Below, one piece after another: positions 8,557-16,264 of a stretch of 34,122 bases of DNA; the stretch's first letter is position 1; every line of letters starts with the position of its first letter. Under the pieces are notes generated by a model, which saw only the letters and a list, made by a program, of their open reading frames with translations, ran no database searches and had not been told where the DNA came from. The DNA lies in contig JAUZPN010000010.1 of the NCBI GenBank assembly GCA_030705885.1, forward strand, positions 1-34,122, given 5' to 3'. Source of the stretch: Bacillota bacterium (GTDB lineage: Bacteria > Bacillota > Clostridia > Clostridiales > Clostridiaceae). Made by a program: the position numbers and the translations under genes.

Positions 8557-9651
8557 TTATTTTTTTAAATTCTCCATATCAATTGTAGAAAAGTTGTCAA
8601 ATGGAAATTTAGTTGGTAATCCTGTTAATCTTGATTTATATGCAGCTAATATAATAGACAATGCTTTCTTTCCTTCCACTCCATTTATAAGTGGTTCAGT
8701 ATTATTTAATATTGCATCAATAACATCCTTAAATAATGACTGATGTCCAAATCCATATACAGTATCTGGATCTTGATCTTGCATTTTTAAGATTTTAACT
8801 TCGCTATCCAAGTTATCTGTAAATCTCCAATTCTCTATCTTATTTACAGCAATTCCGCCTATACATACTGTTCCATTTTCTCCAAAAATGCTCAATGTTT
8901 CTTCTAAATTTTTAGGATATACACATGCACTTCCCTCTACAATTCCAATAGCTCCATTTTTAAATCTTATTAATATTGTCCCAAAATCTTCTCCTTCTAT
9001 GTCCCTAATAAAGGTATCACATTGGGAATAAACTGTATCAACTTCTCCTCCCATCATCCACTGCAGTAAATCAATATTATGTATACATTGATTCATTAAT
9101 GTTCCTCCATCAAGTTTCCATGTTCCTCTCCAAGGAGCTTGAATATAATAATCCATATTCCTATTCCATAAAATTCTTGCAGTTCCATTAATTAATTTAC
9201 CGAATCTATTACTTTCAACTGCTTTTCTTAAATCTACAATACATTTATTAAATCTATTTTGATGACAAATACTCAATTTTACATTATTCTTTTTGGAACA
9301 ATCAATCATTTTTTGTGCATCTTTAATAGATAATGCCATAGGTTTTTCACATATTACATGTTTTCCTGCATTCATTGCATAAAGAGCAATTTCAGCATGA
9401 TATCCACTTTCAGTTGCAATAGTTATTACATCAATGTTCTCTCTTAAAATCATTTCCTTGTAATCCTTGTAAGTATTAACAGTTTTTCGATTAATAAGAT
9501 TCTCATATTCTGTTTTTCTTTGAATTGCTTTATCAATTATTATATCACATGTTGCAACCAAATCAGCTTCTTCTACATTTCTATATAATGCCTCAACATG
9601 TTTATATGATATACGACCACATCCAATAATTGCAAATTTAAGTTTTTCCAT
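8557..9651 (-). CDS. Gfo/Idh/MocA-family sugar-nucleotide oxidoreductase (WlbA/WbpB-like)
   Basis: This 364-residue NAD-dependent oxidoreductase has an N-terminal Rossmann motif (FAIIGCGRISYKHVEAL), the family EKP motif with Lys103 (VICEKPMAL), and the C-terminal domain active-site His191 in NQCIHNIDLLQWMMGG. In Bordetella WlbA the equivalent catalytic residues are a Lys near 101 and a His near 185, so both position and context agree. WlbA/WbpB oxidise C3 of UDP-GlcNAc-uronate to the 3-keto sugar that an aminotransferase then aminates. The WbpA-like dehydrogenase that would supply the substrate is at 14856-16172. No WbpE-type aminotransferase is visible in the window. The ATG at 9651 is preceded by AAGGAG. 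Other Gfo/Idh/MocA sugar dehydrogenases cannot be excluded by motifs alone. Confidence 0.85.
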   Translation of the reverse strand: MEKLKFAIIGCGRISYKHVEALYRNVEEADLVATCDIIIDKAIQRKTEYENLINRKTVNTYKDYKEMILRENIDVITIATESGYHAEIALYAMNAGKHVICEKPMALSIKDAQKMIDCSKKNNVKLSICHQNRFNKCIVDLRKAVESNRFGKLINGTARILWNRNMDYYIQAPWRGTWKLDGGTLMNQCIHNIDLLQWMMGGEVDTVYSQCDTFIRDIEGEDFGTILIRFKNGAIGIVEGSACVYPKNLEETLSIFGENGTVCIGGIAVNKIENWRFTDNLDSEVKILKMQDQDPDTVYGFGHQSLFKDVIDAILNNTEPLINGVEGKKALSIILAAYKSRLTGLPTKFPFDNFSTIDMENLKK

Positions 9652-9669
9652 ATTTTTTCTCCTTATATT

Positions 9670-11211
9670 TTAATTACTTCTTTTTTTTAAAAATTTAAAT
9701 GATATTACACTATTTAATTCATCTACTTTTAATAGTTTTAGATTTATTATATAAATTAAAACTGCTACAACAGATACTATTATAACTTTTAATGCTAGTA
9801 CTAAAGTTGAATTGTTTAAAAATAGGCTGTTTAATAATTTAAATAGTAACTCTAGAATTACTCCCATTACAGCTGATGCTAAAACAACCTTAATAAAAAT
9901 TACTATTACTTTTTTATATTTTAACCCTGGCAATTTATATCTTAGTTCAATAAACATTAGTAATGCTATAATTAATGAAGATAAAGTATTAGCTAATGCC
10001 AATCCACTTACCCCCATTTTAGGAACCAATGTAATTATTAAAACTATATTAATAACTATTTGTATAAATCCATTAATCATAGGAATAACTGTTTCATTTG
10101 CTGAAAAGAATATCTTACTTAATGAATCTAGAAAAGCATATCCTAGTGTACTTACTGCTAGATACTTTAAACATAATGAAGTAATAGCTGTAGCATTTGC
10201 ATCAAATTTACCATGTTCCAAGAATATTTTTACTAATGGTGTACTTAATATAATCATGCCAACTATCATAGGTATAGCAACTAAAATAACTAAATTTACT
10301 GTTTTATTAAATAAACTCTCAAACCCTTCTTTATCTTTCTTAACGAACTTTTCTGTTAACATTGGATATAATACTGTTGTTATTGATACTATAAAAACTT
10401 GATTTATAATTGTACTTAATTTACTAGCATAATCCACAACTGAAATACTTCCTGCTACTAATCTAGAAGCAAAATTTTTATCCACCATTAAATTTACTTG
10501 ACTTACAATATTATTTATAAACATTGGTAAACCTAAAATAACTATTCTTTTTAAATTTTTATCATGAATATTGATAAAAAATTTATATTTATATCCATGC
10601 ATAAATGGTCTTTGAATATACATTTGCGCTATTGAACTTATTAAAAATGCAATTACTGCAGCAGTTATGCCATATTTTGAAAAACACACAAGTCCAACAA
10701 TAATGACTATATTTGAAATTATTCCAGTCATTGCAGGTTGTAAATAAACTCCATACGATTGTAAATATCCTGTATATAATCCGCTTAATGCCAAAAAAAT
10801 TATGGATGGCATTGTAATTTTAGTCATAAAAACAGCACTATTAAAATCATTTCCTTTAAATCCACCTGCAAATAACTTTATAAGTATTGGTGAACCGGCT
10901 ACCCCTAGTATAGATAATACAATACATATAATCAATATAAAGTTAAAAACATTATTAAAAAATGTATCTGCTTTTTCTCTATCTTCTTTAACACTTGCAA
11001 AAATAGGTATAAAAGCAGTAACCAATACTGCTGAAATACAGCTTAGGAAAACATTTGGCATTGTTGTAGCTATTTTGAAAATATCTGATTGTCTTGTAGC
11101 ACCTAAAGTAACAGCAATTACAAATTCTCTTATGAACCCTATGCCCTTGCTTATTATTAATATACCAGTGATTATAGCACTGTATTTTGCTACATTCTTA
11201 ACATTTGTCAT
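9670..11211 (-). CDS. murJ: MurJ/MviN-family lipid-linked oligosaccharide flippase
   Basis: This 513-residue integral membrane protein has about 14 hydrophobic segments and belongs to the MOP-superfamily MurJ branch. The N-terminus (SKGIGFIREFVIAVTLGATRQSDIFKIATTMPN) carries the conserved Arg and the 'GxxRDxxxAxxFG..SDAF'-like pattern of MurJ. MurJ flips lipid II, but MurJ homologues inside capsule or wall-polymer loci are thought to flip the undecaprenyl-linked repeat unit in place of Wzx. No PST-type Wzx gene is visible in the window, which supports that role here. The ATG at 11211 has GGAGG upstream, and the stop lies 18 nt before the oxidoreductase start. The symbol names the family; whether this copy serves peptidoglycan or the polysaccharide cannot be decided without the rest of the genome. 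Confidence 0.87.
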   Translation of the reverse strand: MTNVKNVAKYSAIITGILIISKGIGFIREFVIAVTLGATRQSDIFKIATTMPNVFLSCISAVLVTAFIPIFASVKEDREKADTFFNNVFNFILIICIVLSILGVAGSPILIKLFAGGFKGNDFNSAVFMTKITMPSIIFLALSGLYTGYLQSYGVYLQPAMTGIISNIVIIVGLVCFSKYGITAAVIAFLISSIAQMYIQRPFMHGYKYKFFINIHDKNLKRIVILGLPMFINNIVSQVNLMVDKNFASRLVAGSISVVDYASKLSTIINQVFIVSITTVLYPMLTEKFVKKDKEGFESLFNKTVNLVILVAIPMIVGMIILSTPLVKIFLEHGKFDANATAITSLCLKYLAVSTLGYAFLDSLSKIFFSANETVIPMINGFIQIVINIVLIITLVPKMGVSGLALANTLSSLIIALLMFIELRYKLPGLKYKKVIVIFIKVVLASAVMGVILELLFKLLNSLFLNNSTLVLALKVIIVSVVAVLIYIINLKLLKVDELNSVISFKFLKKRSN

Positions 11212-11233
11212 ATAGTACCCTCCATAAGATAAT

Positions 11234-12607
11234 TTAACCTAAACTGCTGAAAATATAATTCAATTCTTCCTGCTGCTTATTATATCGTTTTATTAATTCA
11301 TCTGAAATAACAAAGCTGCCCGATTTTTCATTAACATAATCTAGTATTTTTTCATACATATCTTTGTATTCTGAATTTTCAATTACTCTCTGATGCCATA
11401 ATACAGATACTGTTCCTTTATGAAGTATGACTTCATCTAATATATTTCTTATTACATCCCATTTTTCGCAAAACGAAATATTTTTTTCCATAATTATTCC
11501 ATCCATTATTACTAAAGGTACCTCAAATATATTGATTAATTTATTTTCATTAACATCAAATGGAATAAATCCATCTGCGATCCCAGCTCTAAATCCATTT
11601 TTATCAGAGTACCCAATTGTTGAATCGCATAAAATACCACTATTACTAAGATTATACCAAGTATTAGGTACTTTAAATCGTAAATAATGATTCCTACAAC
11701 TTAAGACTTTCGTAGATGTAAAATCTTCAATAGCTTTAATCTCATCTTTTATACTGTCTTCATTATCATATGAGAAATAATTTGTATGTAGTCCTATTAC
11801 AAACTTTTCAGATTTCAATTCGTTTATTTGAACAAGTATATCCTTTAGCTCATATCTTTTTCCAAGTCTATGAATTTTGCCTTCAATAAAATAGAATTCC
11901 GATTTAGCATTTCGTCTTTTTTCAATTTCAATATAATTTAATATTTGAGAATGCCTATTACTTATCATCTCACTAAAAAGTTTATTTATGTTATTTCCTA
12001 AAGATTTATTTTTATCTAATATTATATTCTTTACATTATGTAAAAACACATACTTATTTCTACTATCAACATTGTCTACATCATGAGTTAAGAATATTTC
12101 AAATTTTTTATCATTAAATTTAATATTAGTATCAATTTTTCTAACAGCATCTAGTAAAATTGAAGAATTCACATTGAAAAATGGAATATCTATCTTATCT
12201 TTTCTTAAACTAAACTCTCCTAAAAACCTATCCATACTATCTTTTTTTTCAATATAGTATTCTTCATTACATGTTAATAAATAACTGGATAAATAAAGTA
12301 TATCAAAATTAAAAATAATGTTTCCATTTAATTCCTCAAAAGGTTTATTATTTACTTTTTCTAAAGAAGCATACTTCATATTATCATAAGAATTGAAATA
12401 TAAATGTTCAATATTATCTTTATCAAAAATAGGAATATAAATATTATTAATTCCTACTGGCTCAATACCATAAAAAATATTTACAGAATTTTCATCTCTA
12501 TAATAAGAAACTTTTATACTTTCATTATATTTTTTGGTTAAATAATAAAAAGCATATGATACTCTTTTATTATTATTAGATTTCTTATTTAATATTAGAT
12601 TTATCAT
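11234..12607 (-). CDS. NodB-like polysaccharide deacetylase-family protein with altered motif 1
   Basis: This 457-residue protein has no obvious signal peptide or membrane segment. Residues 1 to about 165 form an uncharacterised N-terminal region. A NodB-like domain follows with THDVD at 174-178 in place of the secreted-family TFDDG, then FYFIEGKIHRLG, GLHTNY at 272-277 and RNHYLRF near 305, and a C-terminal WHQRVIENSEY. Similar cytoplasmic proteins occur in O-antigen and exopolysaccharide loci and are usually annotated as polysaccharide deacetylase family members of unknown substrate. It lies 4 nt downstream of the FemAB/GNAT-like gene, suggesting translational coupling and a shared job, perhaps de-acetylating a sugar that is then re-acylated. 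The ATG at 12607 follows AAGGTG. The family assignment is fairly secure; the activity is not. Confidence 0.72.
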   Translation of the reverse strand: MINLILNKKSNNNKRVSYAFYYLTKKYNESIKVSYYRDENSVNIFYGIEPVGINNIYIPIFDKDNIEHLYFNSYDNMKYASLEKVNNKPFEELNGNIIFNFDILYLSSYLLTCNEEYYIEKKDSMDRFLGEFSLRKDKIDIPFFNVNSSILLDAVRKIDTNIKFNDKKFEIFLTHDVDNVDSRNKYVFLHNVKNIILDKNKSLGNNINKLFSEMISNRHSQILNYIEIEKRRNAKSEFYFIEGKIHRLGKRYELKDILVQINELKSEKFVIGLHTNYFSYDNEDSIKDEIKAIEDFTSTKVLSCRNHYLRFKVPNTWYNLSNSGILCDSTIGYSDKNGFRAGIADGFIPFDVNENKLINIFEVPLVIMDGIIMEKNISFCEKWDVIRNILDEVILHKGTVSVLWHQRVIENSEYKDMYEKILDYVNEKSGSFVISDELIKRYNKQQEELNYIFSSLG

Positions 12608-12611
12608 AAAA

Positions 12612-13610
12612 TCACACCTTAAATATTTTTCTTACTAAATTTTTGTTATTTTTAGCTATTCTATATACAACTTCTGTAAATAGGTCGCTTTTATAAACAT
12701 TATAGATTATTCTTTGCTTTCCTCCAAACTCTCTAAAAGCTCTTTCAATATTCTTTACCATCGAACCTTCAAAGTCGAAGGTTTTAGAAACTGATGCTGC
12801 AAATTTTATACTCTCCCAAATTAATAATGTCTGCACTCCAATATTCCTATACTGCGGGTCCGCACCACCCATTAAGTAATATGTACAATCTTTATCATAA
12901 ATTAAATATACTGCTGCAACAATAACTCCTTCTTGGTTAACTGCAAAAAACATCTTTCTACTTTTCTTTTCTTCTAAAACCTTATCAAGCTTTTCAAGAA
13001 ATTCATATGAATACGGCATTTCTATTTTTTGCCTTTCAAATGTTTTCTTATTTATATCATAAAATTCCTTAATGCCATAATTGGATGAGACTGTAACATT
13101 ATTTTTTAATGATTTTTTAATAAGGTATTTTGAATCATATTGAAAATTACTATAAACAGCATCTAAGTTTGTTAAATCATCAATAACATATGTATATCTA
13201 ACTGAAACCTTATAGTTTTCCCAAATAAACGGTAAATAATTTGTTAAATTATAGCTAAAATTATAATCAAAATATTTAATATCTTTTATTTGTTCTATAA
13301 TACTTTGCATTACCTCAATATTATTAGACAACATAGTAGAATGTTTAACCCTGCTATCACCATTTTTAAACAAAACTCCCATTTGTGGTGTAAGTTTAGC
13401 ATTTCTATATATTTTTCCATATATAGATGGTAATGCAATACCGCCTATAATATCATTATTTTCCTTGCACACCAATATTTTAAATTCATCTGACACAGCC
13501 TTTAGCCAAAAGCTTTTATTAAATATATTACCTTGAGGTGAATTATCTACAAATTCATCCCACTGTGAAAATTCATCTTCTTTTAAATAACACAATTCAT
13601 AATTTTTCAT
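12612..13610 (-). CDS. FemAB/GNAT-like acyltransferase of a polysaccharide locus
   Basis: This 332-residue soluble protein is of the GNAT/FemAB (BioF2-like) type common in exopolysaccharide loci. Visible features are NSPQGNIFNKSFWLKAV near the N-terminus (typical 'S.h.s.F.....W'), ADPQYRNIGVQTLLIWESIKFA near residues 250-270 (an acyl-donor-binding GNAT-like loop, with YRNIGVQ in place of the usual R/Q-GxGxA/G) and DFEGSMVKNIERAFREFGGK close to the C-terminus. Two GNAT domains in tandem would fit the length. FemAB relatives transfer aminoacyl groups from aminoacyl-tRNA, and GNAT relatives transfer acetyl groups from CoA; the sequence does not say which applies here. The ATG at 13610 is preceded by GGAG. 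The 4-nt gap to the NodB-like gene suggests the two act together. Confidence 0.72.
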   Translation of the reverse strand: MKNYELCYLKEDEFSQWDEFVDNSPQGNIFNKSFWLKAVSDEFKILVCKENNDIIGGIALPSIYGKIYRNAKLTPQMGVLFKNGDSRVKHSTMLSNNIEVMQSIIEQIKDIKYFDYNFSYNLTNYLPFIWENYKVSVRYTYVIDDLTNLDAVYSNFQYDSKYLIKKSLKNNVTVSSNYGIKEFYDINKKTFERQKIEMPYSYEFLEKLDKVLEEKKSRKMFFAVNQEGVIVAAVYLIYDKDCTYYLMGGADPQYRNIGVQTLLIWESIKFAASVSKTFDFEGSMVKNIERAFREFGGKQRIIYNVYKSDLFTEVVYRIAKNNKNLVRKIFKV

Positions 13611-13639
13611 TAAATCAACTCCGCAAACTTAGTACAAGA

Positions 13640-14755
13640 TTATAATTTATCATAAATGCTTAAAAGCTTACTTTCCATATTAGACCAATTATATTCTTCA
13701 GTTACTGCCCTTACCCCATTACTACCCAAATCTTTTCTAAGCTGTTCATTTTCTAATAGTTCATAAATAGCATCTGCTATTTCTTGAGGATTTGTAGGAT
13801 CAACTATTTTTCCACTATTATAACTCTCTATAAATTTTTTAATTGGTGGCAAATCACTTCCTATTACTGGAATACCACAGCTCATATATTCAAACTGCTT
13901 AATTGGAATATTTTTATAGTACTTTGGAAGTGGTAATAATGTTACAATACCAATTTTGGATTTTCTTATATATCTCTCAACTTCTATATGAGGTACTTTT
14001 CCTAAAAAAAGCACATTATTTTGTAAATTATTATCTTTTATATATTGTAAAGCTATATTCTTTGCATTTTCATCTCCAAAAGGACCTACAAATATCATTT
14101 TCACATCATTTTTTTTATGTTTTATTATTTCAATCGCTTTAATAACTTGCATAAGTCCTCTTTCTAAAGTTATTCCACCTTGATATATAGCATCATATTC
14201 TTTCTCAATTTTTTCATCTATATTAATTTTAAATTCCGAAAAATTATATATAACATCAACATTCTTATTAAACTTCTGAAATCTCTCTCTTACTGCATCA
14301 TCAGCAGTTATAATATACTCAAATTTTTTTGAAATTATTTGTTCAGATTTATCTACAAAAAATGCAGCAAAATTTTTAATTACTTTTGGTATCTTTCTTG
14401 ACATTCTCATCATATCTGGATAGTGTTCATGTACATCATAAACAATCTTAGCTTGTGGTACAAACTTTTTTACTTTCCCTATCTTATATATAATTTCAAA
14501 ATCATGAAAATGATATATATCTGCATTAACTTCTATAGCTTTGTCTATTATTTTGTCTACTATTTTAAGTCTTTCCATAATTGAATTAGGTTCACTAACT
14601 CCAATTATTTTAATTTCATCTTCCAAATATTCACTTTTTTTATCTGGTGCAATTATAGTAATATCACTATATTTCTTTTTTAGAGATAATACCTCTTTAT
14701 AAAATATTCGATCATCTAATGCACAATGACCAGAAGTTAAAATACAGATTTTCAT
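13640..14755 (-). CDS. GT4-family glycosyltransferase
   Basis: This 371-residue GT-B glycosyltransferase begins MKICILTSGHCALDDRIFYKE, a common GT4 opening (T-x-H-x-x-x-D-x-R-I-F-x-K). The C-terminal nucleotide-sugar domain has GGITLERGLMQVI, VFLGKVPH-type and QFEYMSCGIPVIGSDLPPIKKFI, with the acidic residues expected for the E-x7-E region displaced to the family variant. The ATG at 14755 is preceded by GGAGG at a good distance. An in-frame ATG at 14797 would add 14 residues but has no ribosome binding site and would read into the region next to a 15-bp inverted repeat. It probably adds one sugar to the lipid-linked repeat. Donor unknown. The palindrome upstream may mark a separate regulatory unit beginning here. 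Confidence 0.85.
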   Translation of the reverse strand: MKICILTSGHCALDDRIFYKEVLSLKKKYSDITIIAPDKKSEYLEDEIKIIGVSEPNSIMERLKIVDKIIDKAIEVNADIYHFHDFEIIYKIGKVKKFVPQAKIVYDVHEHYPDMMRMSRKIPKVIKNFAAFFVDKSEQIISKKFEYIITADDAVRERFQKFNKNVDVIYNFSEFKINIDEKIEKEYDAIYQGGITLERGLMQVIKAIEIIKHKKNDVKMIFVGPFGDENAKNIALQYIKDNNLQNNVLFLGKVPHIEVERYIRKSKIGIVTLLPLPKYYKNIPIKQFEYMSCGIPVIGSDLPPIKKFIESYNSGKIVDPTNPQEIADAIYELLENEQLRKDLGSNGVRAVTEEYNWSNMESKLLSIYDKL

Positions 14756-14805
14756 TAAAAATATCCTCCATGTAAAAGTAAAATTATTATATATCAATTC
14801 AACAA

Positions 14806-14843
14806 TTACGGAACAATTTAGCTTTTTGTAAATTGTTCCGTAA
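14806..14843. other. Perfect 15-bp inverted repeat with 8-nt loop (hairpin or operator)
   Basis: Left arm TTACGGAACAATTTA (14806-14820), loop GCTTTTTG, right arm TAAATTGTTCCGTAA (14829-14843), with no mismatch. It starts 12 nt after the wbpA-like stop codon and lies about 50 nt before the GT4 start. On neither strand is it followed by a T-run, so it is not a standard intrinsic terminator. On the minus strand a TATAAT lies just downstream (about 14786-14791), which would place the palindrome over the -35 region of a possible promoter with a poor -35. It could be an operator, an mRNA-stabilising hairpin or a weak terminator. Confidence 0.75.
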
Positions 14844-14855
14844 ACACTTTACATA

Positions 14856-16172
14856 TTAAAGTTTATTAATTTTTTCCCTGTTATTTTTCACATCTTTAGT
14901 AGCATTTCTTGTATCATATATAATATTTGCTTTTTCAACAATTTTTTCATAATCATAATTACTATGATTTGTTGTAATAATAACAATATCAGAACTATTA
15001 ATTTCTTCTTCCCATACTACAGAAGTATATGTTTTACCATTATGCTTAAAACTTGGGATATACGGATCATTATAAATTACATTTGCACCGTTTTTCTCTA
15101 AATGTTCAATTACCTTAAGTACTGGTGATTCTCTCATATCATCTATATCATTTTTATATGCAGCACCAAGAAGTAAAACTTTTGAACCATTTAAAGGTTT
15201 TTTCTTTTCATTTAAAAGTTTCATAACATTTTCAACAACAAACTCAGGCATATAATCATTAATTTCACCAGAAGTTTCAATTAATCTAGTATGATAATCA
15301 TATTCTTTAGCTTTCCATGAAAGGTAAAACGGATCGAGAGGAATGCAATGTCCACCAAGTCCTGGACCAGGATAAAAAGGCATGAAACCATAAGGTTTTG
15401 TTTTAGCTGCTTCTATTACTTCCCATATATCTATACCCATTCTCTTACATAATATTGCCATCTCATTAGCTAATGCAATATTAATATTTCTAAAAGTATT
15501 TTCCAATATTTTTTCCATTTCAGCAACTGATGGTGATGAAACAGTATATACTTCACCTTCTAATATATTTTTGTATAATGTAGCTGCAATTTCTGTACAG
15601 TCAGGTGTACATCCTCCAACAACCTTAGGAGTATTTTTAGTTTTAAACTGTTTATTTCCTGGATCTACTCTCTCTGGAGAAAATGCAAGGAAAAAATCCT
15701 CTCCACATTTTAATCCCTTTTCTTCAAATATAGGCTTTAAAACTTCCTCTGTTGTTCCTGGATAAGTTGTACTTTCAAGTACAATGAGCATACCTCTATG
15801 TATATATTTAGCTACATTTTTTGCAGAATTGACCACATAAGACAGATCTGGCTGCTTATATAAATCTAAAGGTGTTGGTACACAAATAGAAACTATATCT
15901 ACATCTTTTACAAAACTAAAGTCAGAAGTAGCTTTTAGTCTTCCAATTTTTACTAAATTTTCAAGATCGGAATCAATAATATCTCCTATATAATTATGAC
16001 CTTTGTTTACAAGTTCTATTTTCTTCTCTTGTACATCAAATCCAATCACATTATATCCTGCTTTTGATTTTTCTACTGCTAATGGTAATCCTACATATCC
16101 TAATCCTACTACACCTAGCCTAGCTGTTTTATCATGTAGTTTATTTATCAATTGATTTTTCAAATTTGACAT
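14856..16172 (-). CDS. UDP-N-acetyl-D-glucosamine 6-dehydrogenase (WbpA/TviB type)
   Basis: This 438-residue UDP-sugar dehydrogenase oxidises C6 of a UDP-HexNAc to the uronic acid with two NAD+. The N-terminal Rossmann motif is VVGLGYVGLPLAVEKSKAGY (about 21-40), followed by SICVPTPLD, VLESTTYPGTTEE and FSPERVDPGN. The catalytic cysteine is Cys276 in GPGLGGHCIPLDPFYL, and the C-terminal domain has GAAYKNDIDDMRESP. The N-terminal lead MSNLKNQLINKLHDKTARLGVVG resembles WbpA/TviB (UDP-GlcNAc 6-dehydrogenase) rather than WecC (UDP-ManNAc) or Ugd (UDP-Glc). Its product would feed the WbpB-like oxidoreductase at 8557-9651. It has its own strong promoter (16210-16238) and an AGGAGG site. A perfect hairpin follows the stop, so this gene may be partly its own transcription unit. 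Confidence 0.88.
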   Translation of the reverse strand: MSNLKNQLINKLHDKTARLGVVGLGYVGLPLAVEKSKAGYNVIGFDVQEKKIELVNKGHNYIGDIIDSDLENLVKIGRLKATSDFSFVKDVDIVSICVPTPLDLYKQPDLSYVVNSAKNVAKYIHRGMLIVLESTTYPGTTEEVLKPIFEEKGLKCGEDFFLAFSPERVDPGNKQFKTKNTPKVVGGCTPDCTEIAATLYKNILEGEVYTVSSPSVAEMEKILENTFRNINIALANEMAILCKRMGIDIWEVIEAAKTKPYGFMPFYPGPGLGGHCIPLDPFYLSWKAKEYDYHTRLIETSGEINDYMPEFVVENVMKLLNEKKKPLNGSKVLLLGAAYKNDIDDMRESPVLKVIEHLEKNGANVIYNDPYIPSFKHNGKTYTSVVWEEEINSSDIVIITTNHSNYDYEKIVEKANIIYDTRNATKDVKNNREKINKL

Positions 16173-16209
16173 TCAATAAGACCTCCTAATTTTGCTAATT
16201 TCAAAGTAT

Positions 16210-16238
16210 ATTATAACCCTAATTATTTTTACCGTCAA
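16210..16238 (-). promoter_or_regulatory. Sigma-A-type promoter for the wbpA-like gene
   Basis: On the minus strand TTGACG (16233-16238) and TATAAT (16210-16215) are separated by exactly 17 nt, a near-consensus housekeeping promoter. Transcription would start near 16203 and give a leader of about 30 nt containing the AGGAGG site of the gene starting at 16172. It marks a second entry point for transcription inside the polysaccharide locus. Confidence 0.78.
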
Positions 16239-16264
16239 TTTTCTTTAATAAAAATAATTATTTT

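Noticed and set aside
9812-10402. Long plus-strand reading frames opposite murJ and other genes
   Set aside because: They mirror conserved minus-strand coding sequence, lack ribosome binding sites and show no domain-like composition.
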